Part shown: in pieces, positions 46,884 to 55,450 of the stretch | Layout: each line of letters starts with the position of its first letter | How positions within the stretch are numbered: the first letter of the stretch is position 1 | Source of the DNA: CAWBOV01 sp963790525 | GTDB taxonomy: Bacteria; Actinomycetota; Actinomycetes; Mycobacteriales; Jatrophihabitantaceae | NCBI GenBank assembly: GCA_963790525.1 | Contig: CAWBOV010000004.1 | Location: 651,411 to 715,410, forward strand | DNA: 64,000 nt | Direction: 5' to 3' | Program-made: the position numbers and the translations under genes | The notes under the pieces: model-generated | The model's database searches: none | What the model saw: only the letters and a program-made list of their open reading frames with translations | Told to the model about the DNA's origin: nothing

Positions 46884-48085
46884 TTATCTGGCCCGTGTTG
46901 GGGCTGTCGAGCGTTTGACTCTCACCGTCCCTTCGCTGGTGCGTTTCTGGGTGCGAAGGAGTTGGTCGCCGTCGTAGAACTGGAGCCCGTCGTTGGTGAC
47001 CCAGACATCGATGGGACGGCCGGCCGCGGCCACGCCGAGGCAGACCTGCTGCCAGGAGACCATGACGACGCCGACCGCGGAGGCGCGTCGGCTGATCCAG
47101 GTGCCATCGCCACGAGCGGGGTCCGGACGTCGTGTCATGGACGGCGCTCGTAGCTCGGTAACCGGTGCTGGGTGCTCGCGCCAGAACCGTTGGGATGGGG
47201 TGGCCATGTCCAGTGCCTGGTGGGGGCGGTGGGTGTTGTAGTCGAGCGACCCACTCGTCGAGCTCGGCCTGGGCCGCGGCCAGCGACGCGAAGACCCGGT
47301 CGGTGCGGAACTCGGTGCGGATCGCTCGGTGGAAGCGTTCGATCTTGCCCGTGGTCGTGGGTGAGCGGGGCTGGGTGAGCAGGTGCTGGATGCCGTTCTC
47401 GCGGCAGATCCGGTCGAAGAGCACCTCGACCGGGGGCTGGTTGAACCGGCCGGTGAACACCTTCCCGTTGTCGGTCAGGATCGCTTGCCGAACCCCGTGG
47501 GTGCGCAATGCCTTGGCCAGCCCGTCGCACACTTTCTGCGAACTCTCGCGGGTCATCAGCTGCGCCGACACGCAGAATCGGGAATGGTCATCCACCCCGG
47601 ACAGCACCTTCGCGCGGGTGCCGTCAGCCACAGCGAACCCGCCGACCACGTCCATCTGCCACAACTCCATCGGTGCGCCACGCTCCCACCGCTTGCCGCT
47701 TCCGGTCTCGGGGCCGCCGCGCCGCCGGATCGATCAGATTCAGCCGCAGCAACGCCCGATAACACCGACGTCCGTCCCGGCACCGGGCGCACCCCGCCCC
47801 GGTCCAGCTCGAACACCAACCGACGCGGACCCCACGGCGGGTGCGCGAACCGCAACCGCGCGATCTCGACCTCGACCTCGGCCGCATCTGATGCGGACAC
47901 CCCGCTGGGCGATGCGATCGATCCCCGAGTCCTTCCGGACCACCAGCCTCATACCGGGCCAGCCACGTATGCAGCATTTGTCGCGACACCCCGAACCGCG
48001 CCGCGACCTGCGTCACCGTCGCGCCCTCACCGATCACTGCCTGCACTGCCCGATAGCGCTGCTCAGCCACTGAAAGCTCCCTCAT
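46884..48085 (-). pseudogene. IS481-family transposase, frame-broken
   Basis: N-terminal helix-turn-helix MRELSVAEQRYRAVQAVIGEGATVTQVAARFGVSRQMLHTWLARYEAGG, then an HHPPWGPRRLVFELD-like region in another frame. The rve-type catalytic core follows (MELWQMDVVGGFAVADG with first Asp; AILTDNGKVFTG with second Asp; TTGKIERFHRAIRTEF with the Glu). The C-terminus (VTELRAPSMTRRPDP to 46884) is in a third frame. DDE residues are all present. At least three frame switches occur. Confidence 0.78.
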
Positions 48086-48094
48086 CGAGGGAGT

Positions 48095-48180
48095 GTCAAG
48101 GATCAACCGGAGCCGGTGTCAACCATCACCCGGAACACCGTCGCCCATCACCCGGAGCCGCAACGTCAAGCATCAGGCGG
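48095..48180. repeat. Four iteron-like 16-nt repeats at the IS left flank of transposition gene
   Basis: Copies start at 48095, 48118, 48140 and 48165: GTCAAGGATCAACCGG, GTCAACCATCACCCGG, GTCGCCCATCACCCGG and GTCAAGCATCAGGCGG, spaced 22-25 nt. Two inverted copies lie at the other end of the IS (46831 and 46856). They are likely transposase-binding sites. Confidence 0.65.
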
Positions 48181-48199
48181 AGCAATACAGCCCCGAGCG

Positions 48200-48244
48200 T
48201 GCCCCCGGCAGGACTCGAACCTGCGACCAAGCGCTTAGAAGGCG
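48200..48244 (-). tRNA. tRNA-Arg (TCT) 3' half only
   Basis: On the minus strand: anticodon loop CTTCTAA (anticodon TCT), 3' anticodon stem GCGCT, variable loop, an intact T-arm GCAGG-TTCGAGT-CCTGC, acceptor 3' strand CGGGGGC and discriminator A. No D-arm and no matching 5' acceptor strand GCCCCCG follow. Homology stops within the anticodon stem, as expected when an element has integrated at the anticodon loop. Confidence 0.75.
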
Positions 48245-48351
48245 GAGGGGTCTCACCTATGTGCTAAACCGCGTATTTGCTGTGTTTGCTGGACCGGCTT
48301 CAAACCGTAGTGACCACAGTTACCTGGTCACTGAACCCACCGGATGGGAGA
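48232..48351. repeat. att-like 120-nt segment, copy A (at the tRNA fragment)
   Basis: It begins with the core CGCTTAGAAGGCG that spans the tRNA anticodon loop, continues AGGGGTCTCA after one variable base, and has an identical 20-mer CCACAGTTACCTGGTCACTG 82 nt from the core start (48314-48333). The same layout with the same 82-nt spacing recurs at 57927. GTGACCA/TGGTCAC around the 20-mer is an inverted repeat, suggesting an integrase or excisionase arm site. Confidence 0.75.
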
Positions 48352-48356
48352 CCGCA

Positions 48357-48656
48357 ATGACCCCAACACTAGAGCCCGACGTGGCGGACGCTTCGGCGCC
48401 TGCACTCACGATTCAGCCGTAGGGCTATGGCTCCCTGCACCACAGCTACGCCACCCCGTTCATCTCCCTGAACGGTGACTACAGCCGTGACGAGGATGGG
48501 AACAACGAACGTGTGTTCGTCGGCTCGGTGCAGTACTTGCTGATCGAGTACGGCGACCTCGAGCTTCACCTTCACCCGAGGAAGGCCCGCCAGTTCGCCG
48601 CAGCCATCATCCAGGCCGCGGACGACTTCGAGGCCGGCCTCGGGGACGTGCGCTGA
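48357..48656 (+). pseudogene. Small hypothetical protein interrupted by an in-frame TAG
   Basis: ATG at 48357 opens a frame (MTPTLEPDVADASAPALTIQP) that meets TAG at 48420-48422. The same frame then continues with good protein-like sequence (YGSLHHSYATPFISLNGDYS, then RKARQFAAAIIQAADDFEAGL) to TGA at 48654-48656. No credible start exists after the TAG, so it is a nonsense-disrupted gene, a base error, or (least likely) readthrough. The next gene starts on the last base of the stop. The type is common among actinobacterial mobile-element cargo. Confidence 0.5.
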
Positions 48657-48963
48657 TGACCGCCTCGAGGATCGTCTGCCCCACCTGGTGCACCGCGGAC
48701 CACACGCCGGATCCGGCCGAGCATGGCGAGGATGTCATCTGCCACGAATCGGCGCCGCGTGAGTTCGTGACCATCGAGGACGACGGAACGCGCTCCGTCG
48801 AGGTGGTGTGTGGAGGCTGTCGTGGATGCCCGCCCTGTCCGAGCGTCCTGGCGCGGACCTGCTGGAGTTCGTCATGGCCGAGATGGCAACGGCAGACCTC
48901 CGGGCCATCGCGCGGGCCTACATGGCGGTGGCTGACGAGGTCGAGGCCCTGACCAACACCTGA
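48656..48963 (+). pseudogene. DUF6907-like protein, one frame break
   Basis: The N-terminus CPTWCTADHTPDPAEHGEDVICHES has the C-x3-C-x3-H and H/E spacing seen in actinobacterial phage and ICE proteins of the DUF6907 kind. Near 48825 the frame shifts. The second frame continues ALSERPGADLLEFVMAEM and then ATADLRAIARAYMAVADEVEAL to TGA at 48961-48963, a natural helical C-terminus. The function is unknown. Confidence 0.5.
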
Positions 48964-49038
48964 GCAGTGCCGACCTGGCGCCTCGTCTTCTGACCATCGG
49001 AGACGGGGCGCTAGGCCTCGGAAGCGCCCGATTGCGGG

Positions 49039-50220
49039 TTAGGGGTGGAGCACGATTTTGATGGCGCCGTCCTCCTTCTTCTGGAAGATCTCGTACGCGT
49101 GCGCCGCCTCGCTCAGCGGAAGGCGGTGGGTGGCGAAGCCCTCCACGTCGAGCGGATCGTCGTCGGTGAGCAGCGGCATGATGTCGGGCACCCACTTCTT
49201 CACGTTGGCCTGCCCCATCCGCAGCTGGATCTGCTTGTCGAACATCGTCGCCAGCGGCATGGGGTCGGCGGCGCCGGCGTACACGCCGATGAGCGAGACA
49301 GTGCCGCCCCGCCGCACGATGTCGATGGCGGAGTGCACGGCGGCCAGCTGGTCCACACCAGCGAGTTTCGCCATGGGTGCGGCGATGGCGTCGGGCAGGA
49401 AGCTGGTGGCCTGCAGCATCGCCCGCGCGACGCCGGAGCCGTGCGCCTCCATACCCACTGCGTCGATGACGGAGTCGGTACCGCGCCCGTCGGTGACGTC
49501 GCGGATGGCGTCGGCGAGGTCCTTGTCGTGCTCGGCGAGGTCGAACACCTCGATCCCGCGGGCCCGCGCCCGAGCGATGCGTTCGGGGACGAGGTCGACG
49601 GCGATGACGCGCTTTCCCTGGTGCTGCGCGATGCGCGAGGCCATGTCCCCGATGGGGCCGAGGCCGAGCACGGTCACCGAGCCGCCGTCCGGGACGTCGG
49701 CGTACTGCACGGACTGCCACGCGGTGGGCAGCACGTCGGACAGGTAGACGAACCGCTCGTCGGGCGGGCCGTCGGGGACTTTGATGTGGGTGAACTGTGC
49801 TTGCGGCACGCGCAGGAACTCGGCCTGGCCGCCGGGGACCTGCCCGTAGAGCTTGGAGAACCCGAACAACGCGGCGCCCATGCCCTGGTCGCGAACCTGC
49901 GTGGTTTCGCACTGTGTGAAGAGGGCCTGGTCGCACATGTAGCAGTGGCCGCAGGAGATCTGGAACGGGATGACGACCCGGTCCCCTACTTTGAGGTCGC
50001 CGACCTCGGACCCGACCTCTTCCACCACGCCCATCGGTTCGTGGCCCATCACGTCGCCGGCGTCCATGAACGCCGTCAGCGTCTCGTACAGGTGCAGGTC
50101 CGAGCCGCAGATGTTGGTGCTGGTGATGCGCACGATGGCGTCGGTGGGCAACTCGATCCTCGGGTCGGGAACTTCCTCGACACGCACGTCGCGTTTCCCC
50201 TGCCAGGTGACAGCCTTCAT
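49039..50220 (-). CDS. Zinc-dependent alcohol dehydrogenase (formaldehyde dehydrogenase-like MDR)
   Basis: A 393-residue medium-chain dehydrogenase. Catalytic zinc residues in NICGSDLHLYE and GHEPMGVVEEVG; structural zinc cysteines in ISCGHCYMCDQALFTQCE; NAD-binding VLGLGPIGDMASRIA. The insertion after residue 180 and the length suit the glutathione-independent formaldehyde dehydrogenase branch. Substrate uncertain. The gene is intact and stands alone on the accessory segment, divergent from a thioredoxin-like gene, so the 149-nt gap may hold both promoters. Confidence 0.88.
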   Translation of the reverse strand: MKAVTWQGKRDVRVEEVPDPRIELPTDAIVRITSTNICGSDLHLYETLTAFMDAGDVMGHEPMGVVEEVGSEVGDLKVGDRVVIPFQISCGHCYMCDQALFTQCETTQVRDQGMGAALFGFSKLYGQVPGGQAEFLRVPQAQFTHIKVPDGPPDERFVYLSDVLPTAWQSVQYADVPDGGSVTVLGLGPIGDMASRIAQHQGKRVIAVDLVPERIARARARGIEVFDLAEHDKDLADAIRDVTDGRGTDSVIDAVGMEAHGSGVARAMLQATSFLPDAIAAPMAKLAGVDQLAAVHSAIDIVRRGGTVSLIGVYAGAADPMPLATMFDKQIQLRMGQANVKKWVPDIMPLLTDDDPLDVEGFATHRLPLSEAAHAYEIFQKKEDGAIKIVLHP

Positions 50221-50369
50221 GGAACGAACCTCCAGGTCGGATGAGTCATCCGCGCTGCAGGTTCAACGCTCTGTGGACCAACGTACGCCGCCGGGGAAGG
50301 GTTGGTGCGGCCGGTCCAACCCTTCTCATGGCGAGGACGGCCTGGGCAACGGGCTATTCGGCGAGGACG

Positions 50370-50696
50370 ATGGACGTCATGAACATCGAAGTGTTAGTGG
50401 TCCCGGACTGCCCGCATCAAGCTGCTGCGACCGCGCTGATTCAGATGGCGGTCTCGGACACGAGGGTGTCTGCCTCACTCACGACACGGACCATCAACGA
50501 TGTCGAGGAAGCCCAGCGACGTGCTTTCGCCGGGTCGCCGACGATCCTCCTCAACGGCCGCGACCCGTTCGCGGTGCCGGACGCACCTGTCGGGTTGGGC
50601 TGCCGCGTCTACCCCACCCCCACCGGTCTGCCATCGCTGCGTGACCTGCGCCAGGCGCTGAAACGCGAGGCGGCATCTGGAACGGTCCCCGCCTAG
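50370..50696 (+). CDS. Small thioredoxin-fold protein (alkylmercury-lyase-like)
   Basis: 108 residues. IEVLVVPDCPHQAAATALIQMAV has a single-Cys CPHQ in place of CxxC, and AFAGSPTILLNGRDPFAV contains the cis-Pro loop (SPT) of the thioredoxin fold. This matches short actinobacterial proteins annotated as thioredoxin-like or alkylmercury-lyase-like, often near mercury or redox genes; no mer genes are seen here. ATG at 50379 is an alternative start. Confidence 0.7.
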   Translation: MDVMNIEVLVVPDCPHQAAATALIQMAVSDTRVSASLTTRTINDVEEAQRRAFAGSPTILLNGRDPFAVPDAPVGLGCRVYPTPTGLPSLRDLRQALKREAASGTVPA

Positions 50697-51166
50697 CTCG
50701 CCCGCACCGACCAGCTGTAGCCGCCCGTTACCCCAGGGTGGTAAGCATCGTTGGTCTGGGTAGGCGCGGCGGGGGCGTGGCTTCGTCTTGGGGGGCGTGG
50801 GATGTCCGCTCTCGCCGTGCTCTATCCAGCACCGGTCGCGGTGGGGGCCGCGGCGGGACGTTGACGCCTCACCGGGGAAGTGAGGCATGGCCTCTCTCAC
50901 CGGGTAATGAGGGGATTGCCGCACCCACCGCGGTCCGGGTTCTAGTGTCCGACCTCATGGATGCATCTGTACAGGGGCGATTCACAGGGCGGCTCTCGGC
51001 TGGCATTCACCCCTGTACATCGGCAATAAATAGGGTCGTCACAGTTTGACAGGTTGATCGTTTGCCTAAAAGATCAACGCGTCGCAGCGCCTCCCCCCGT
51101 GAGGTGTCGGGACTTTCTATGTCTCCATCGCGGGCCGCCGACGACACGGCTCCGGGCCCGGTCGAG
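50697..51166. other. Gap with two perfect inverted repeats
   Basis: 470 nt between convergent genes with no credible ORF. TGTACAGGGG (50968-50977) and CCCCTGTACA (51010-51019) are perfect 10-bp arms around a 32-nt spacer. GTTGATC (51053-51059) and GATCAAC (51072-51078) are 7-bp arms around 12 nt. They could be terminators, protein sites or part of a small RNA. Confidence 0.6.
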
Positions 51167-51967
51167 CTAGATCAGCTGGGCCAGCTGCGGTGACCGTGTC
51201 GGCGTCGCGCCGTCGATGCTCGCCTGTCGTTGCGCTGCCGCTGCTCGGCGTCGAGCCGACCGGTCCGCGATGGTGGTGATCGGGGAGATGTCGCCGGCAG
51301 CGACGATGTCTGCTGCCAGTGCGCTGAGCTTACGGTTACCGTTCTGTGAGGCCAGCCGAAGCAGGTCGAACGCCTCATCCATCGTGACACCGAGTGTGGC
51401 GATCGCGATGCCCATCGCGGCGCCGATGGTTCGATTCGATCTCAGCGCTAGCTCGAGATTGTCGATCCGGGACTGGTCGGCGATGCGTGACAATGCGATC
51501 GCGGCGTGGCGAGCGTAGATCGTGGCGAACTGGAGTCGTGAGTCGGTGAAGTAGCCGGCCTGATCGGAGTAGAGCACCAACGCTCCAAGTGCGGCGCCGT
51601 TCAGGGCCAGGCCGCAGGCCAGGAGCGACCGGATCGGCGTCTCGGCGATGATGCGGTCGCGGTAGGCGGGCCACCGCGTGTCCGCGGCGATATCAGCCAC
51701 GAGGATGATGTATCCGGAGCGGATGGCGTCCGGGGCGGGTCCCTGGCCGGTGTCGCGGAGGATGCGAAACACGTGGGTGAGCAGGTCCATGTCGCTCGCG
51801 TAGTCGAAGACCAGACCGCGCCCGACGGGTCGAGCGATCCCCGCCGCGCTGCACCCGGTCGCGGCGATCGCAACGTCTGCGATGCGGCGCAGCGCGAGGT
51901 CATGATCGTGTTGTTCAACCAGGTCCCGAGCCAGGGACGCGAACCAGGCGCTTTCCAGATCGTCCAT
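51167..51967 (-). CDS. GAF-ANTAR antiterminator regulator
   Basis: 266 residues: a GAF domain (about 15-170, GLVFDYASDMDLLTHVFRIL and GAALGALVLYSDQAGYF) followed by an ANTAR RNA-binding domain (about 175-235, ALRSNRTIGAAMGIAIATLGVTMDEAFDLLRLASQNGNRKLSALAADIV). A low-complexity Ala/Arg tail follows. ANTAR proteins bind paired hexaloop RNA hairpins to block termination; the target is unknown. ATG at 51965-51967. Confidence 0.85.
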   Translation of the reverse strand: MDDLESAWFASLARDLVEQHDHDLALRRIADVAIAATGCSAAGIARPVGRGLVFDYASDMDLLTHVFRILRDTGQGPAPDAIRSGYIILVADIAADTRWPAYRDRIIAETPIRSLLACGLALNGAALGALVLYSDQAGYFTDSRLQFATIYARHAAIALSRIADQSRIDNLELALRSNRTIGAAMGIAIATLGVTMDEAFDLLRLASQNGNRKLSALAADIVAAGDISPITTIADRSARRRAAAAQRQASIDGATPTRSPQLAQLI

Positions 51968-52455
51968 ATCTGTCCTTTGCAGGCTCCTCAGGATCGTGCC
52001 GCCAGGGAGTCTGCCCCGGCTCAACGCGTGAACCGTCGCAGGAGCGCCAGCATAAACCGAGCCCCAGCGGAAAACCAGACTCCAGACACCCGACGATCCG
52101 CCACCATGGCAACGTCTTACGCGGCGTGCCAGTGGCTGGCTGGTATGAGCTCCCGCGACCGGGGTATCGTCAGCGCTGGTTGGGCCACAGCCCGTCCGGG
52201 GTCGACACCCTCGCACCAGTCGATGAGCCTCCTGCTCCCGCCCGGAAGCCTCCTGTCATGACGTGAACACATCCGTCACTGATACTGACCGCTCCGCCAC
52301 CTGAGCACGGCGGGCCACGGTCAACCACCATCGTTCATCTCGCCGCGTTGCACGGTCCCCGCGCAACGCCCCAAACCTCGCGGGGTTGAGCAGACAGCGT
52401 CCGCGACGGAAACCCCATAGGTCGCGCGGCGATGCCGCCTATGGGCAACCGGGCC

Positions 52456-52494
52456 GGGCCTGCCGGGAACAACTGACGAGATCCCGGCAGGCCC
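52456..52494. other. Perfect 13-bp inverted repeat
   Basis: GGGCCTGCCGGGA and TCCCGGCAGGCCC flank a 13-nt spacer. It could end transcription coming from either side, but no gene ends nearby; it opens the hairpin-rich stretch. Confidence 0.6.
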
Positions 52495-52543
52495 AGTTCC
52501 CGAGTGCGAGGGACCCACCCGCCTCCGACCCGTCAGCGCGGTC

Positions 52544-52694
52544 CTAGTTTGTGGGCGAGCTGCCACTCCCAGACGGAATTCGCTCAGCACGAGCGGGGTG
52601 ACTTTCTGCGCGAGTTGCGCAGAAGTCGGACGCCGACGCTTAGGGCAAGTTGCCCGAAGCGTTGTCTGAGGCCTTCGGCCACGTTGGCCGAAGG
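52544..52694. repeat. Series of regularly spaced stem-loops with 5-nt loops
   Basis: Three long hairpins have loops GAGTT (52612-52616), AAGTT (52647-52651) and ACGTT (52681-52685), at 35- and 34-nt steps. Their stems differ in sequence: TTCTGCGC/GCGCAGAA, GCTTaGGGC/GCCCgAAGC and CCTTCGGCC/GGCCGAAGG. Two weaker ones precede them: CGCTC-AGCAC-GAGCG at 52581-52595 and a GTGG/CCAC stem with loop GAGCT near 52550. Loop identity with changed stems suggests a structured RNA or DNA element. Confidence 0.55.
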
Positions 52695-52773
52695 TATTGA
52701 GGGCACCTGTTCGCCGCGGTAAGCCTCCCGGCCGAGGCGTGTGGCTCCAGCAGCGCGCGTCCCAAGGCTTGAT

Positions 52774-54303
52774 CTATCTGACGGACAGTATCGTCGTCGG
52801 GCTGATGGAGCTGGCGTGAATGCTGGATCCGTGGAAGACCCATTCCAGCTGCGCGCTGTAGTTCGGCGTGACCGTTTCGGTGACGATCCCCGTCGACGAC
52901 GAGGTACGAGTGCCTATTTTCACCCAGAGTCGACTGGAGCTGGTCCGGGAGTAGAGCCACAGCATTGCGCCCGCGATGTTCTTGTGACTTTGGGAGTCGA
53001 GGAGATGGCCAGCGACAACGATGGAGGTGCCCTTCGCGATTGTGACAGCTTTGCTGATCGTCAGTGTTGTCGGCGGGATCCCGATCGTGATCGTCGCGAT
53101 CGGACTGACTGACTTTCCGTGATAACTCGACCCTCCGTAAACCCACTCCATCTGAGCGGTGTAGTTCGGTTTCACCGTCTCGGTGACGATCCCGTTCCCC
53201 TGCGTCTGAAACGAGCCGATCCTGACCCACGGCTTCGTCGAGCTCGTGCGCGTGTAGAGCGTGACTGGCTCTCCGAAGATGTTCTGGCCGGTCTGGGTGT
53301 CGAAGAGGTGGCCGGCAACGAGCGTTGATTGACCTTTGGCAATGATGATCGGTTTGCTGACCCAGAGTGTGGTCGGCGGCCCCGCGAAAGTGAAGGACCA
53401 CGTGATCGCGCTTACCCCCGGTGCGCTTAGTTCGGCGTGGTACTGCCCGGGTACCAGTGGAGTGCGCGGGACGACCAGGACCGCATGGTCATTCTGAAGG
53501 ATCTCAAGGCCGGTCGGACCGTACACGGTGTCGGTACTGTACCAATTGTGCTCGTCGATCAGACATAGGTCCGAGCTGGTCGAGAGTGTCCTGGTGCCAT
53601 TCGGACTTGTCAGCGTGGCGGTCAGCGTGGAGCTCGGTGAGCTGGGCAGCAGGGCGATCAGCGGTAGCCCGGCGTTGGCGTAGTCAGCTGAGGGATGTTC
53701 CTTGGTGCAGGTCTGGATCGGGTCCGGGGACTCCCCACCAAATGTCGGCAGGTCGATGCTGCTGCCATTGCCCGGGAAGGTGATCGGCGAGGTCGGCCCG
53801 CCGCCGGTGAGGCCGCTGAGGACATCGAGCCCCGCGTCGCCAATCGCATCGCGGTAAAAGGCGACCTGAGTCAGGCCCGCACGGAGCATGCCGATCGCGT
53901 GAAAGGGTGCCTCGATCCACGAATCGATAGCGCCCAGGTCGCTGCTTGTCCCGAATGTGAGATCGCTTCGAGCGCCCTCGGCTGCGCCGTCGCTCGTGTA
54001 GTACGGGCTCGCCGGGTTCTCGGTGTGCGCGCTTTCATATTGGCCGGTCCGGAAGGCCGCCGGCGTGTTCTCGAGATATTTCAGGTGATGGGCGATACCC
54101 AACGTCCAGGACGAATTGTTGGTCACTGGGCGCAGCCCCGCGCCGGTGCGGATCGAGTTCACCCGCGCCAGCCAAGCTGGGTCAGGGGTGGTACCTCTCG
54201 CCGACTGCGGCACGACGGCTGCGCAGAGGGTCGCGGCCAAGATCGCGATCAACAAGACTGAAAGTCGGCGAAAAGCGGACCTGGCGTGCGGCATGAAACG
54301 CAT
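52774..54303 (-). CDS. Secreted CAP (SCP/PR1-like) protein with Ig-like repeats
   Basis: About 509 residues with a Sec signal peptide (LLIAILAATLCAAVVPQSARG). Residues about 30-170 resemble a CAP domain (WLARVNSIRTGAGLRPVTNN, then LGIAHHLKYLENT, SAHTENPASPYY). The C-terminal half has two repeats of about 90 residues beginning PPTTLWVSKPIIIAKGQS and PPTTLTISKAVTIAKGTS, each with GHL-D-Q, a LYTRTSS strand and IVTETV. These are bacterial Ig-like/carbohydrate-binding repeats. ATG at 54330 is an alternative start. The role is probably extracellular. Confidence 0.78.
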   Translation of the reverse strand: MRFMPHARSAFRRLSVLLIAILAATLCAAVVPQSARGTTPDPAWLARVNSIRTGAGLRPVTNNSSWTLGIAHHLKYLENTPAAFRTGQYESAHTENPASPYYTSDGAAEGARSDLTFGTSSDLGAIDSWIEAPFHAIGMLRAGLTQVAFYRDAIGDAGLDVLSGLTGGGPTSPITFPGNGSSIDLPTFGGESPDPIQTCTKEHPSADYANAGLPLIALLPSSPSSTLTATLTSPNGTRTLSTSSDLCLIDEHNWYSTDTVYGPTGLEILQNDHAVLVVPRTPLVPGQYHAELSAPGVSAITWSFTFAGPPTTLWVSKPIIIAKGQSTLVAGHLFDTQTGQNIFGEPVTLYTRTSSTKPWVRIGSFQTQGNGIVTETVKPNYTAQMEWVYGGSSYHGKSVSPIATITIGIPPTTLTISKAVTIAKGTSIVVAGHLLDSQSHKNIAGAMLWLYSRTSSSRLWVKIGTRTSSSTGIVTETVTPNYSAQLEWVFHGSSIHASSISPTTILSVR

Positions 54304-54988
54304 ACTGACATCCGCAGCATCGCGCAACAACCCCGAGCACGATTGGATGCCTTGACCGGCGGACCCGCGCGCCAGATGCTAGGCGACATCGGACTGCGTC
54401 GAGCACGGCGACCCACGAACGCCCGAGTCCGTGGCCGTACACCGGGCGATCGCGCTCTTGATCACCCGGACCACTGTCGGCATCACCCACCGCGGCGGCC
54501 CGTAAGTCACCGGCGGCGGGGTTGTTGCCGACGAACCGGCCGAGGATGGACTCGCCGCGGGCAAACGTGTCTTCGCTGACGCGGTTAAGGAACTTGGCGC
54601 CGCCTGTGCGGCATATTTCAGTCAGCCCCGGCCGCCACTGCTCTAATCGGCCCCCCGCGGGCGGCTGTACACCAACCTTTTCACTACCTATCAGATTGAC
54701 TGCGCGCTCTCCGGCCGCCTCGGCGAGCACCGACTGCGCCACGGAAAGCAACGGTCGGTTCTCCAACTCGCTCCTCGTGCGCAGACGACCGAGCGCTTCC
54801 GGGCTGGTGCTCCCGCTCCGGCTCATCAACACACCGACCGCCTGATCGATGATGGCTGTTCGGTCCAGCGCGGCACGGAGCTGACTGATCAGATGCTGCG
54901 CGTCGGCCAGAAGGTGGCCAGCCCGCATCGCGCCCTCACCAGGGCCGTCCCACCGCGCGCCACCAGACGAGGCATCGACCATGAGCAT
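54182..54988 (-). CDS. ANTAR-domain protein (C-terminal part doubtful)
   Basis: The first ~95 residues contain a convincing ANTAR domain: DAQHLISQLRAALDRTAIIDQAVGVLMSRSGSTSPEALGRLRTRSE. After about position 54700 the reading stays open but loses protein-like character and overlaps the CAP gene's start, so the true C-terminus is unclear; a lost stop or indel is likely. Start could be ATG 54988 or 54928. It is one of three ANTAR genes in 4 kb. Confidence 0.5.
   Translation of the reverse strand: MLMVDASSGGARWDGPGEGAMRAGHLLADAQHLISQLRAALDRTAIIDQAVGVLMSRSGSTSPEALGRLRTRSELENRPLLSVAQSVLAEAAGERAVNLIGSEKVGVQPPAGGRLEQWRPGLTEICRTGGAKFLNRVSEDTFARGESILGRFVGNNPAAGDLRAAAVGDADSGPGDQERDRPVYGHGLGRSWVAVLDAVRCRLASGARVRRSRHPIVLGVVARCCGCQYAFHAARQVRFSPTFSLVDRDLGRDPLRSRRAAVGERYHP
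54513..54646 (+). pseudogene. Possible remnant of a creatininase-like C-terminus
   Basis: The plus strand reads GVVADEPAEDGLAAGKRVFADAVKELGAACAAYF and then a TAA at 54644-54646. This resembles the C-terminal helix of creatininase-family proteins, but the upstream frame has a stop directly before it. Weak evidence; it overlaps the doubtful part of the ANTAR reading frame. Confidence 0.2.
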
Positions 54989-55156
54989 CTCCACCAGGGG
55001 GCTCCACCACGAGCGCCCCACGGGGCCATGCTAAGACGCGGTTCCTAATCTTTGAAAGTCCCGTGCGACGGATCTAGTGCCGTATTAGCATTCCTTCAGC
55101 GCGGTCGCTGCCGCGTGGGCCGCTGGCCTTGTCCGCACGCGCCGTCGGGAGCGCAC

Positions 55157-55450
55157 GTGACTGTCGATTTTGCGTCCTCTGCAGGCGAGCGCGGCACTCT
55201 CCGTCTGCTCAACGACGTGACAGTCTGCGCCCAGGATCAGCAGAACCGGGCCGAGGCGCTCACTCTCGATCTGCAACACCACCGCGAGATTGGAATCGCG
55301 CTCGGCCCACTCATGGACACACGGCACATAACCGACGTTAACGCGATCGCCATACTCACCGCGATCGCCGATGCGGCAAACCTGTGCATCGAGGACTCCG
55401 CGCGCAACAGCATCTGCGAGCACCGCCAATCCCGCGACCGTGCAACGTGA
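55157..55450 (+). CDS. Small ANTAR-like protein
   Basis: 97 residues from a GTG start. A helix rich in Gln/Arg leads into REIGIALGPLMDTRHITDVNAIAILTAIADAANLCIED, which aligns with the three-helix ANTAR pattern (R-IG-A-G-LM, then A---L--A---N--L-D). Its stop overlaps the start of the next GAF-ANTAR gene by 4 nt, so the two are translated together. There is no sensor domain; it may be the output or a modulator of its partner. Confidence 0.6.
   Translation: MTVDFASSAGERGTLRLLNDVTVCAQDQQNRAEALTLDLQHHREIGIALGPLMDTRHITDVNAIAILTAIADAANLCIEDSARNSICEHRQSRDRAT

Larger units (their letters stand above)
46831..48180 (-). mobile_element. IS481-family insertion sequence (degenerate)
   Basis: Boundaries are inferred from the inverted match CCGGTTGATCCTTGAC (46831-46846) against GTCAAGGATCAACCGG (48095-48110), and further copies of the same motif outside the transposase start, up to 48180. 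It carries one IS481-type DDE transposase gene. No target-site duplication could be identified. It lies 20 nt from a tRNA-Arg fragment. Confidence 0.7.
51968..52773. other. 806-nt non-coding stretch rich in hairpins
   Basis: No ORF here has protein-like composition or a ribosome site. It holds a perfect 13-bp hairpin (52456-52494) and a regular series of stem-loops (52544-52694), described separately. 52000-52440 shows nothing recognisable. Confidence 0.5.

Noticed and set aside
48200..48290. Complete tRNA-Arg gene at this site
   Set aside because: The D-arm and 5' acceptor strand are missing; only the half from the anticodon loop to the 3' end is present.
52544..52694. CRISPR array or integron attC sites
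   Set aside because: The repeating part is only loop and period; stems differ, no spacers or cas genes exist, and the GTT triplets are in loops, not in R-box positions.
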